A DNA stretch of 64,000 nt from Maioricimonas rarisocia (lineage in GTDB: Bacteria; Planctomycetota; Planctomycetia; Planctomycetales; Planctomycetaceae), in the NCBI RefSeq assembly GCF_007747795.1, contig NZ_CP036275.1:5696001-5760000 (forward strand), in the 5' to 3' direction. A program made the position numbers and the translations under genes. This document shows positions 50,897 to 60,717 of this stretch, one piece after another (position 1 is the first letter of the stretch; each line of letters opens with the position of its first letter). The notes beneath the pieces are model-generated. The model was not told the origin of the DNA. It saw nothing but the letters and a program-made list of their open reading frames with translations, and made no database searches.

Positions 50897-52480
50897 CTAC
50901 TGCGGCGAGCGCAGCGTCTCGACGTCGAGGATGCGGGCCGTCGGTGTCGACATGTCGATCACCAGCGGCTGGTTGACCTCGACCCGGGTGACGTTACCTG
51001 CCGCATCGCGGGCATCGATTCGCACGTAAATCTTCTGGGCCGCCTCCAGGCCCAGCGTCCAGACATAGCGACCGGTGTTATCCAGTCCCGTGGCAATCGG
51101 CTCCCACGGGCCGGTCGACTGCAGTGCGTAGAACAGCGCGATCGGCTTGTCGGCCAGCAGTTCGTCGGTCACCACCCACTGGATCTCGACCTTGTTGTGG
51201 GCCGAGCCCTGCCCCTGGACGAGCGGGTACAGCTGTGCTTTCGGCGGTGTCTGGTCGACGACGATCCGAAACGCCGGCTTCTCTTCCGGCTGCGGCGGCG
51301 TGGCGGCAATGCCGACTCCGCTGTGAACCCGCAATGCGAACCCGTAGTCGCCATCCTTCGGAACCGTCACCGACATCGGGCTGCGGCGATCGGGATCGGA
51401 TCCGTAGTGATACCACTTCAGTCCACCGTTCTCCGAGATGTAGAGATCGACGTCTCCCACGCCCGACGGTCCGACGTTGTCGAACGCGTAGCTGATGTTG
51501 AACGTTCGTGAATTGACGCGGCGGGTCGGGACGCTTCCCTCCACACGCGTCAGACTCTTCGCCAGAGCGGGGGGACGACTCGCGTCACTGGTGACCAGCT
51601 GCTGAGGACTGTTCCCCGACCGGATCTGCGGAAACTGCGCCCGCGGCGTCGGCTCGACCGGCGTGATCCTGCCATCAAACGACGGCGGCGTTCCGGCCAG
51701 CTCCGAACTGCCGGGCCCTTCGGCAACAGGCTTGCTGAAGTCCGGCACGTCCCGATCACGTGGTCGCGACGAGGTCCCGTCGATCGTCACACTCGCTTCC
51801 GAGGTGGCCGTGTTTCCCGCCCGGTCAGCAACCTGCCCGCGCACTGAGACCAGCTGCCCCGGCTTCACGCTCCAGCTCGTCTGTCCGTTCGCCGCGGCGG
51901 TGACGTTCACCCCTTCCCAGCGGCTGGTGGCGACATTGAAGAATTCGAGCGAGAGCGTCTCCGCATCCAGGTGCGCGTCGACAGCCCGCCAGCTGAGCAG
52001 GACACGTCCGTCCTGAAGATCGGTCAGGCCGACTTCGAGCTCCGGCTGCTGCTGATCCACCACGACCTGCAGGCCTGCCTGCAAAGGTCCGCCGGGATGC
52101 TGCTGACGGCGACCATCCAGCGTCCGGACGGCAAACCAGTACTCGCCATCCTGCTCCGCTTCGAAGGTGAACTTGCCTGCCGTCGGCGAGACCGACTGCA
52201 CGTGCCGCCAGTTGACCCCGCGGTCCGACGAGACGTACAGCTGAATCTCGACAGCGCCGAGCCGCTGGATCTCCGCTGAGTCGAACTGAAACGGAATCCG
52301 GAATCGCGGCCGGCTGGTATGCACCGGGGCCGCGATTGCCAGTTCACTGGTCATCGACAACACGAGAATCGCCAGGACAACCGGCACGCATCGCCACCGG
52401 CGAGAGGCGGACCGGTCCGCGGCTGCCGCACAATGGGATCGAATGGATTCTCGACCGAACCGGTTCTGGAGCCGTTTCAT
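50897..52480 (-). CDS. Secreted protein with repeated Ig-like beta domains
   Basis: 527 residues from ATG 52480 with a signal-type segment (VPVVLAILVLSMTSELAIAAP, ending about residue 52). The mature part has at least two related beta-sandwich modules: IQLYVSSDRGVNWRHV...GEYWFAVRTLDG and VDLYISENGGLKWYHY...GDYGFALRVHSG, each followed by a VVDQ-P segment. VADRAGNTATSE and DARDAAGNVTRV are bacterial Ig-like endings. Probably a cell-surface or periplasmic structural protein. A TTG at 52525 would lengthen it by 15 residues. Function unknown. Confidence 0.85.
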   Translation of the reverse strand: MKRLQNRFGRESIRSHCAAAADRSASRRWRCVPVVLAILVLSMTSELAIAAPVHTSRPRFRIPFQFDSAEIQRLGAVEIQLYVSSDRGVNWRHVQSVSPTAGKFTFEAEQDGEYWFAVRTLDGRRQQHPGGPLQAGLQVVVDQQQPELEVGLTDLQDGRVLLSWRAVDAHLDAETLSLEFFNVATSRWEGVNVTAAANGQTSWSVKPGQLVSVRGQVADRAGNTATSEASVTIDGTSSRPRDRDVPDFSKPVAEGPGSSELAGTPPSFDGRITPVEPTPRAQFPQIRSGNSPQQLVTSDASRPPALAKSLTRVEGSVPTRRVNSRTFNISYAFDNVGPSGVGDVDLYISENGGLKWYHYGSDPDRRSPMSVTVPKDGDYGFALRVHSGVGIAATPPQPEEKPAFRIVVDQTPPKAQLYPLVQGQGSAHNKVEIQWVVTDELLADKPIALFYALQSTGPWEPIATGLDNTGRYVWTLGLEAAQKIYVRIDARDAAGNVTRVEVNQPLVIDMSTPTARILDVETLRSPQ

Positions 52481-52733
52481 GGTAGCGATGCCGATCTGCA
52501 AAGCGTAACGGGTCCGCTGCACCAAGGCGCCGCAGGCCCGTCGTTGGTTGCCCCCCTGCGCAGCGGCAGGAATCCCGGAACGTCACCGCGCACGTCGCTG
52601 CCGTGGGGGGATCGTCCCGTAGCGTCAGTATCGACTTTGCCGGGCAGACCGCTTGACAGAATCGAAGCCGGTCTGCCGATTCTGAGGTTCGCACCATAGC
52701 CACGAACCTCGCATCCTTACGCGGCCACGGGAT

Positions 52734-53387
52734 TTATTTCGCCGTGCCCCGTGCGGCAGCCATGCACTCGACGAACGCCGCTGCCTGCTCCCGAATCCGA
52801 TCCATATCGTTGCGGGCCAGTGCGTCCTTCTCGACCAGGGCACTCCCCAGGCCAACGGCGCACGCCCCCGCCTTGACGAAACTCTCCAGCGTGTCGAGAT
52901 TGACGCCGCCGGTCGGCAGCAGGCGGACCTGCGGCAACGGACCGTGGACCGCTTTCAGGTACGACGGACCACCGACGTCCGCAGGGAAGACCTTCACGAT
53001 GTCGGCCCCCGCCTCCCAGGCGGTCAGAATCTCCGTCGGCGTGAACGCTCCGCACATCACCGCTTTGTCGTAGCGGTTGCAGAGCTTGATGACGTCGACA
53101 TTGACGGTCGGCGTGACGATGTACTCGGCACCGGCAAGAATCGCCGCCCGTGCACTCTCCGCATCGAGAACGGTTCCGGCACCGAGAAGAATCCGATCTC
53201 CCAGCTCCGCCCGAATCTCGCGCAGGATGTCGAGGATGCCGGGCACTGTAAACGTGACCTCGATCACGTCGATGCCGCCAGCCAGCAGTGCCTCGGAAAC
53301 CTGCACGAGCTGCTCGCCCGAGGGCGCCCGAATGATGGCCACCAGTCCCAGATCGAGAACGCGCTGCAGATCGTGATGTTGACTCAT
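52734..53387 (-). CDS. eda: KDPG/KHG aldolase
   Basis: 217-residue class I aldolase that cleaves 2-keto-3-deoxy-6-phosphogluconate to pyruvate and glyceraldehyde 3-phosphate. Catalytic E43 (VIEVTF), GAGTVLD, Schiff-base K132 in VKVFPAD and phosphate loop LPTGGVNL are present. Whether it serves Entner-Doudoroff or sugar-acid breakdown is open; no edd gene is near. Confidence 0.94.
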   Translation of the reverse strand: MSQHHDLQRVLDLGLVAIIRAPSGEQLVQVSEALLAGGIDVIEVTFTVPGILDILREIRAELGDRILLGAGTVLDAESARAAILAGAEYIVTPTVNVDVIKLCNRYDKAVMCGAFTPTEILTAWEAGADIVKVFPADVGGPSYLKAVHGPLPQVRLLPTGGVNLDTLESFVKAGACAVGLGSALVEKDALARNDMDRIREQAAAFVECMAAARGTAK

Positions 53388-53506
53388 GAAGGTTCGCCTG
53401 GTCGCGGAGGGAGTATCAACGGCACTTCGAGCAGCGTGACCGTCGCAGATTCGATTGGGGGCGGGACCGGTTTGCCGGCGGCCGGGACCGCGGCGTCACA
53501 CCGGCA

Positions 53507-54001
53507 TCAATTGCGGGAGGAGAACTGTTCGGCGTATTCGAGAACCCACAGGTCGACCAGTTCCTTGAACGAGTCGACGTCGACCCGCGAGAGCTGCTGG
53601 AAGTGCTTCCGGTTGAACACCTCTTTATTGCGGATCGTTCCTTTGGCCACGAGTTCGACAATCGCGGCGGTCCCCAGCGGGGACACGAGCATTTCCAGCC
53701 GGCTGTAGACGTTTTCCGGACGTTTGCCGGGATTCACCTTCAGGTCGTCCCGGGTAATCCGGGCCCCCCACCCTTCGTCGCTGACGATCGACTGATACTC
53801 GAAACCGGGAAAGTGATCGGCCAGCCGCCGCAGACAGTCTTCGACACGTTCGGTCAGTTCGAGCCGGCACTGCGAGTGAAGATTGCGGATCTCTTCCTGC
53901 GTCATCGCTTCATCGGCGGCCGCCCGTCCACGCTCGTCGCGTGCGTGCCGCCCTCGCTCGATCGCTCGCTGCAGCCGGTCTTCGAATTCCATCACGCTCA
54001 T
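53507..54001 (-). CDS. Conserved-looking protein of unknown function
   Basis: 164 residues, soluble, mixed helix and strand, highly charged N terminus (RGRHARDERGRAAADEAM). The middle part YQSIVSDEGWGARITRDDLKV and YSRLEMLVSPLGTAAIVELVAKGTIRNKEVFNRKHFQQL reads as a compact alpha/beta domain. No motif recognised. Alone on this strand between eda and a divergent small gene. Confidence 0.78.
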   Translation of the reverse strand: MSVMEFEDRLQRAIERGRHARDERGRAAADEAMTQEEIRNLHSQCRLELTERVEDCLRRLADHFPGFEYQSIVSDEGWGARITRDDLKVNPGKRPENVYSRLEMLVSPLGTAAIVELVAKGTIRNKEVFNRKHFQQLSRVDVDSFKELVDLWVLEYAEQFSSRN

Positions 54002-54275
54002 TCCGTCTGTTTTCTCTGCTGAAATGCCCGTCTGGCGAGTCTACTCAGGCTCCCAGACCCGTGCAACAGGCTCGATCCCCACCCCGAACGGCCGCCCGCT
54101 GTACCTTTTACAAGAGCAACGGCCGGAAACGACAACCGACGGGACGGTGAAATCGGCCGATTCTGCCGCGATACAGTTCTTGCCCCCACCGTGGGCAGCC
54201 GGGATAATGTGATCCGAGGGTTTCCCCTCGCCGGGGGACACACGGACCGGTGCTTTTTGTGAAACGGGGAAAGGC

Positions 54276-54533
54276 GTGCAGGTGGGGAAGGCAGCCGGAC
54301 TTCAGGAAATCCTTAAGGCTTCGGCTTTGATGTGGATTGGCCTGGCCATTGCATTGGCCATTCTCGTGTGGTTGATCTTTCGGATCAGAGCATGGTTTCA
54401 GGAAGGTGACGATCCTACCGCTGATCTGAACGAATTGCTGGCACATGCTCGCGAAATGGAACGGCAGGGTGAGCTTAGCAAAGAGGAATTCCGATCCATC
54501 AAAGGTCGAGTTTCGAAGGGTCTGGATCGGTAA
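54276..54533 (+). CDS. Small membrane protein with SHOCT-like tail
   Basis: 85 residues from GTG 54276. One membrane helix (about 18-37, LMWIGLAIALAILVWLIF), then a cytosolic helix pair LNELLAHAREMERQGELSKEEFRSIKGRV that resembles the SHOCT oligomerisation motif. GGGGAAAGG precedes the start. Function unknown; clpX follows 242 bases later. Confidence 0.75.
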   Translation: MQVGKAAGLQEILKASALMWIGLAIALAILVWLIFRIRAWFQEGDDPTADLNELLAHAREMERQGELSKEEFRSIKGRVSKGLDR

Positions 54534-54775
54534 ACGTTCTCAGACACAGGGACGGCTCGCCTGGCGACCGTTCTTACGAGGCGGTGGGACACCCCTCGCA
54601 ACCACCATCCCAACAGCCGCGTTCGCATTCGGCTGTCCGGCCAAACCGGCCATCCCATCTGAACTGACATCACGAGGATCGATTCGCAACATCTCCGATC
54701 GCCGAGTCAAGGAGGCGGGGTCGGATCAGGCAGTGGATCGACATTTGTTCGATCGACAGCTTCGAAGGAATTCGC

Positions 54776-56053
<1,278 letters not shown>

Positions 56054-56083
56054 TTCGCAGCCGCCACTTCGGATTCAATAGAG

Positions 56084-56125
56084 ACGCCCGGTGTTCCCTT
56101 TTGGGATCGCCGGGCGTTTTCTTGT
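56084..56125 (+). terminator. Rho-independent terminator of clpX
   Basis: ACGCCCGGTGTTCCC-TTTT-GGGATCGCCGGGCGT stem (two mismatches) followed by TTTCTTG, 31 bases after the stop codon. Confidence 0.85.
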
Positions 56126-56172
56126 CAGGCTCGAGACTTGAGGGGCGAGGCTCGAGAGAAACTGGCTGACGG

Positions 56173-56198
56173 CAGACAGGAACGTCCGCCCCACCTGA
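56173..56198 (+). repeat. 26-bp dispersed repeat, copy 1
   Basis: Starts CAGACAGGAACGTC and ends GCCCCACCTGA. Related copies at 56527-56552 and 56714-56739. Confidence 0.7.
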
Positions 56199-56526
56199 AT
56201 TCGTTTGCAGCCCACGTAACGGGTGGCCGTGGCTGGAGCGAGCCTTGCAGGGCCGGATTGATCCGGCCGACATCTGAAGTTCGACGTCCGGCAATAGCCA
56301 GCCCGACGCCCCCAATCGGGTGCCACAGGCGGCTTGCTCCGCCAGTTCGAACGGCGAGCGATGCGGACAGCATCTGTGCGCCGCACGGGGCGGGTGGCTG
56401 GCGGTCGGAGCGCAGCGACGCCGCGAGAGCTGCGAGTCTCGAGCGGTGAGTCCTGAGGGAATGCCTGCAACGCCAGAGACGAGCCCTGAGCGTGAACACG
56501 AGCCGCGACCGTGAGGGAGCGGAAGG

Positions 56527-56552
56527 CAGACAGGAATGTCTGCCCCACCTGA
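56527..56552 (+). repeat. 26-bp dispersed repeat, copy 2
   Basis: Starts CAGACAGGAATGTC and ends GCCCCACCTGA; two differences from copy 1. Confidence 0.7.
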
Positions 56553-56713
56553 GGAACTGGAGCCTGCGCCCAAGGCTCAATGGGTCGCTGGTGGTCGACG
56601 CGCAGCGACGCCCCCAGCGACGAGCGAACGGCTTGCTCGCCTCGAAAAGGGCGAGCATGGCCCCCGGTGAATCCGGTGCATGAGCACCGGGATCAGACCA
56701 CCGCAGCATCATG

Positions 56714-56739
56714 CAGGCACGAATGTCCGCCACACCTGA
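56714..56739 (+). repeat. 26-bp dispersed repeat, copy 3
   Basis: Diverged copy: CAGGCACGAATGTCCGCCACACCTGA. Confidence 0.55.
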
Positions 56740-56755
56740 GCAACGCAGCCCCCCA

Positions 56756-59700
56756 CTACGTACCGTCACTCGGCTCCGGGAAGGCCGGCTCACCGCCGGG
56801 CGGCGTCATCGACTCCGGCGTCCGGAAGCCTCCTTCAGCCCCCGGAAATGCCTCCATCTCCGATTCGTTCCCACCCTGCATCGGCTCCGGTTTCGGCGGC
56901 ACCGGCAGGTCGGCGAACCGGAACGGCACTTCCACGTCACGCATTCCGACGTTCAGCGTGATCTGCAGCCCCAGCTCGTCCACATTTCGATCCCCGGCGA
57001 ACAACGAGTAGAACACCTTGCCGTTGAACTCGGCACGGCTCACTGACCCATCCGGAATCACATTCCCGCTGGCGTCGATCAGCTCGATCGAATGGATCCG
57101 TGCCGGCGTCCCCTTGAGCAGGCTCAGCTGCCGCTGATCCCCCTGCGCGAGCAATGCCAGCTGCACCTGGGCACGCCCCAGTTCGGAGTTCGTGATCCGC
57201 TTGCCGACGTACTTCGCCAGGCTGTCGATCTGCACCGCCTTCTGCTCGCGAACCGTCCGCAGCGCTACGCTGCCGGAGAACATGCTGATCGATTCGGGGA
57301 TCGAAGACGGGGGATTGAACTCGAACTTCGCCCGCACGCCGTCGACAGGCATGTTGTCGTTCAGGAACGTTCGGTCGACCGCCTTGAAACCGTCACCGAA
57401 CGAGAACTGGTCGTCCCGCGTCTGCAGCGGCTGCTCGTTGGAACCGGTGGCCGTCTTGACGGTCAGATCACCGACCGCCACGACGGTCGCCGCGCCGGGA
57501 CCGACGACGTCGACGGCAATAACCAGCGGCGGTTCCTGCTGCTGGCCGTTCGAGAACGAAGCGAACTGACTCCACTGTACCTGGGCCTGAAGCGTGACAT
57601 CGTCGATCGGCACCTTCGTATCTGCCGATTCCCGCCATGTCACCAGTGCCTTCTGCTCGTCCGTCAGGGGCGTCTGCGACTCCGGGATCTCCAGATCACT
57701 GAAGCGGAACGAGACCGGGACTTCCGACAGCCCCTTCTGAACCGTCACTTTCAGCCCCAGCTTGTCGGGGAGTGTTCCTCCCTGAAGCGTCTCAATCGAG
57801 TACGCCAACTGGCCGTTAAACCGGGTCTGACCGGTCATGACCTGCTGTGTCGGATTACCGTTCGCGTCCACCGGCGTGATCTGGCTGACCATCACGTCGC
57901 CGCCCGAGCCGACCGCGATACTGATCGACTCACCCTGACCGCCTTCCGACTCCTCGCGGCTGACGCGGACGCCGGCCGCCTGCAGATCCGGGTCGGTCGG
58001 TTCCTTGTCAATCAGACTGGACAGATCACTGACGACAATCTCGCGGGTTTCGTCCGCGATCTTCAGAGTCATCTCTCCGGCGAGCGTCGCCAGCGTCCGG
58101 GCCTCCTGCAGGGGATGATAAAAGCCGAGCGAAACGACGGTGCTCCCCTCGGGCTGGTCCGACCACCCGCCACGATCGACATCGACGAAGCCGAAGTACT
58201 GGTCATTCATCATCATGTCCGGACGCGTCTGCTTGAGCTGCTCGCCACTCTCAGTCGTCGCATCCAGAACGCGGATCTTGCCGTAGGAGACCACCTGTCC
58301 GGCCGGTCCTCCGACGAGTCCGATGCTGACGAGCAGTGGCGACGGCGGCGCCGGGCCGTTGGTGAACCGCTGCATGGTGCTCCAGCTGGCCAGCCCCAGG
58401 ACCTCCATCTCTTCGGGAGCCCCTTCAACCTCGGCAGCCGGCTGGCCTTCGGTTACGACCTGCGCCCCGTCGTCGAAGCCGCCAAAGTCGCCGCCACCTC
58501 CCATCGTCATGGGCATGTTGCCGCCACCCATCATCCCGCCGCCCATGCCGCCTCCCATCATCGACATGGCGAGCATCGGCAGCATGGCCTGCGCGCTCTG
58601 GACGCCTTCGTTCAGCGCCTCCTCGGACAGGCTCGTGGACATCCGCACGATATTGTTGTTGCTGCCCGTCTGCAGATTCTCGACCAGCGGCGTGACGATG
58701 CCGGCAATCGGCGGGGGCATCTGCTCCCGCCCTTCCTCAAATCCGTCGCGAATCTGCTGCACGAATTCGTCGAGTCGGGCCTGCACGGCCTGACGCGTTT
58801 CGGCATTGTCGGCCGCGACCGAGACGTCCAGATCCAGCCCGCTTCCGAGCGTCAGTCCCAGACTGATGCCGGTCGTCCCCTGCTTCACCAGATCGATCAG
58901 GTCCGCGATCTCTTCCGGAGCCTCTTCGCCTTCAAGCTCCTCGATCTGCTCGATCAGCGCCGGAACCTTACGCAGATCCACCGCGAAGGAGATCTGGCGG
59001 CCCTCACCAATGAAGGCAAACCGCTTGACGACCGCTTCATCCGGGCCGCGTCCGACGAGCCTGCGGACCGCCGCATCTTCGCCGACGAGAAGCGTCTGCG
59101 GATTGACCAGACAGAGCGTCAGCGGTTCACCCGGTTTGTCGGGCCGCGGCACGCTCATGTACTGCGGACCACCCGCTTGGCCGGACGAAGCCGACTGTCC
59201 CGAAGACTGTGGAGACGATTGTCCTGAAGAACCATGCCCTGCCGATGGTCCACTCGAACCGGCCGACGTCATCGCAGCCGGTGACATTGCTGACGAGCCG
59301 TGCCCCGCTGAGGGACTGGATGCCCCGCCTGAAGCACCATGTCCCGCCGACGGTCCAGGCGCGGATTGCTGTTGCGCCGGTGCCGCGACATTTGAACCGT
59401 GACCGGCAGACGGGTTTGACGCGCCATGGCCCGAAGAGGGTCCCGGCGCTGACTGTGCAGGTGCGCCTGATCCTGAACCATGACCTGCTGACGGTCCTGC
59501 CGATCCGCCAGACGCACCATGTCCCGATGACGGCCCGGGCGCGGACGGCTGCTGCATTGCCGGCTGTGGTTCGCCCGGCATCGCTTCCTCCGTCATCGCG
59601 GCTTCCATCATCGCCCCCTCCATCATTGCGGGGCCTCCCCCCTGCCCGGGGAGTTTGAGCTGACCGGCATCGATGGGATCCCGGAAGCGGACGACGGCCA

Positions 59701-60511
59701 CCACTTCGTTCTCGACGCGGCCCATGGCCAACATCGCAGGATTCATCCCGGGTCCGGCCGGCATCGCCCCCGTTTTCATCCCTTCGCTGTCCGCTGCCGC
59801 CCCGCGGATCGCGTCGGTCACACCGGGCATACCAATCGCCACCGCTTCAATGTTCCGTGGAGAGACGCCGATCTGTTGCTCGATCGTTGCAAACGGATCG
59901 CCTCCATCGGCACCTTCCATCAGCCCCTGCATCAGCGGAGTGGCGATCAGGTCTGCCGGTCGCAGGCGAATCAGCAGTTCGGTCTCAGTCGGCAGCCACG
60001 CCAGGTCTGCATCCTTCGCTGGGGCGGACGTGCTCGGCCGACTCGCCGGCTCACCGGCCGGACTCCCGTGACCACCCGAGGGATCGGAAGCAGCCGTTCC
60101 AGCGGCAGCCGCATCGACATCCGAAGCTTCGGCGACGGCCCCCTCGGCGACCGGCGCCGGTGCATCGCCGCCTCCCCCCAGAAACGAACCGGCCAGCCAG
60201 ATACCCGCACCGCAGACAACCAGCAGAGCCAGCACGCCGACGCCGATCAGCAGACCGGTCTGACCGCCACCGTCGGAAGACGCCTTCTTCTTCGGCTTCG
60301 AACTCGCAGCCGACGGCCGCGGAGGCAACGCCCGCCCGGTCGACTGCATGCTCCCCAGATCATCCCACTCGTCGTCGCCGGCATCGTCCGATGCCGTCAG
60401 CACGAACGGCTGCTTGCATTTGGGGCAGGCGACCTTCTTCCCGAGCTTGCTGCGGTCCTTGAGCTTCAAGCCGGCACCGCAATGAGAACAGTGAACCGTG
60501 ATGGCTGCCAT
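56756..60511 (-). CDS. Large zinc-ribbon membrane protein with low-complexity and duplicated domains
   Basis: 1251 residues from ATG 60511. An N-terminal zinc ribbon (C8, C11, C29, C32) on the cytoplasmic side is followed by a single membrane helix (about 82-105). Next come a domain starting LAWLPTETELLIRLRPADLIATPL, a low-complexity region with seven PS(A/S)GHG units (nt about 59210-59560), and a Met/Gly-rich run (MGGGMGGGMMGGGN). The C-terminal third holds two copies of a module of about 200 residues, each ending in a strand like VPVSFRFSDLEIP or VEVPFRFADLPVP. The zinc-ribbon-plus-TM head is common in planctomycete proteins; its function is unknown. Confidence 0.88.
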   Translation of the reverse strand: MAAITVHCSHCGAGLKLKDRSKLGKKVACPKCKQPFVLTASDDAGDDEWDDLGSMQSTGRALPPRPSAASSKPKKKASSDGGGQTGLLIGVGVLALLVVCGAGIWLAGSFLGGGGDAPAPVAEGAVAEASDVDAAAAGTAASDPSGGHGSPAGEPASRPSTSAPAKDADLAWLPTETELLIRLRPADLIATPLMQGLMEGADGGDPFATIEQQIGVSPRNIEAVAIGMPGVTDAIRGAAADSEGMKTGAMPAGPGMNPAMLAMGRVENEVVAVVRFRDPIDAGQLKLPGQGGGPAMMEGAMMEAAMTEEAMPGEPQPAMQQPSAPGPSSGHGASGGSAGPSAGHGSGSGAPAQSAPGPSSGHGASNPSAGHGSNVAAPAQQQSAPGPSAGHGASGGASSPSAGHGSSAMSPAAMTSAGSSGPSAGHGSSGQSSPQSSGQSASSGQAGGPQYMSVPRPDKPGEPLTLCLVNPQTLLVGEDAAVRRLVGRGPDEAVVKRFAFIGEGRQISFAVDLRKVPALIEQIEELEGEEAPEEIADLIDLVKQGTTGISLGLTLGSGLDLDVSVAADNAETRQAVQARLDEFVQQIRDGFEEGREQMPPPIAGIVTPLVENLQTGSNNNIVRMSTSLSEEALNEGVQSAQAMLPMLAMSMMGGGMGGGMMGGGNMPMTMGGGGDFGGFDDGAQVVTEGQPAAEVEGAPEEMEVLGLASWSTMQRFTNGPAPPSPLLVSIGLVGGPAGQVVSYGKIRVLDATTESGEQLKQTRPDMMMNDQYFGFVDVDRGGWSDQPEGSTVVSLGFYHPLQEARTLATLAGEMTLKIADETREIVVSDLSSLIDKEPTDPDLQAAGVRVSREESEGGQGESISIAVGSGGDVMVSQITPVDANGNPTQQVMTGQTRFNGQLAYSIETLQGGTLPDKLGLKVTVQKGLSEVPVSFRFSDLEIPESQTPLTDEQKALVTWRESADTKVPIDDVTLQAQVQWSQFASFSNGQQQEPPLVIAVDVVGPGAATVVAVGDLTVKTATGSNEQPLQTRDDQFSFGDGFKAVDRTFLNDNMPVDGVRAKFEFNPPSSIPESISMFSGSVALRTVREQKAVQIDSLAKYVGKRITNSELGRAQVQLALLAQGDQRQLSLLKGTPARIHSIELIDASGNVIPDGSVSRAEFNGKVFYSLFAGDRNVDELGLQITLNVGMRDVEVPFRFADLPVPPKPEPMQGGNESEMEAFPGAEGGFRTPESMTPPGGEPAFPEPSDGT

Positions 60512-60717
60512 TGTGCACCCCGACAGGGAATGTTGATGCTGCAACGATCGCAGAGTCCACGTCTGAAACGGCCCACAGCAGACGGGAAGTCCGACCGGTT
60601 TTCGATACGCTCAGAACGGGCAGATCATGAATGGGAATACGCTCAACGTACCGTGACGGCCCACATATCGCAATTAACGCATGCCACCACCGGGCGGTTC
60701 ACGGAAATCGCGCATGC

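Larger units (their letters stand above)
56054..56755. other. Repeat-rich gap after clpX
   Basis: 702 bases: first the clpX terminator, then three copies of a 26-bp repeat and scattered segments (GGGTGGCCGTGGCTGGAGC, CGGAGCGCAGCGACGCC) that resemble gaps at 5.4-6.2 and 9.2-9.6 kb. No credible gene. Confidence 0.65.

Noticed and set aside
57092-59227. A 711-codon plus-strand open frame opposite the zinc-ribbon protein gene
   Set aside because: Antisense shadow with biased Arg/Leu/His composition and no recognisable domain. The minus-strand frame has a ribosome-site start, zinc ribbon and membrane helix.
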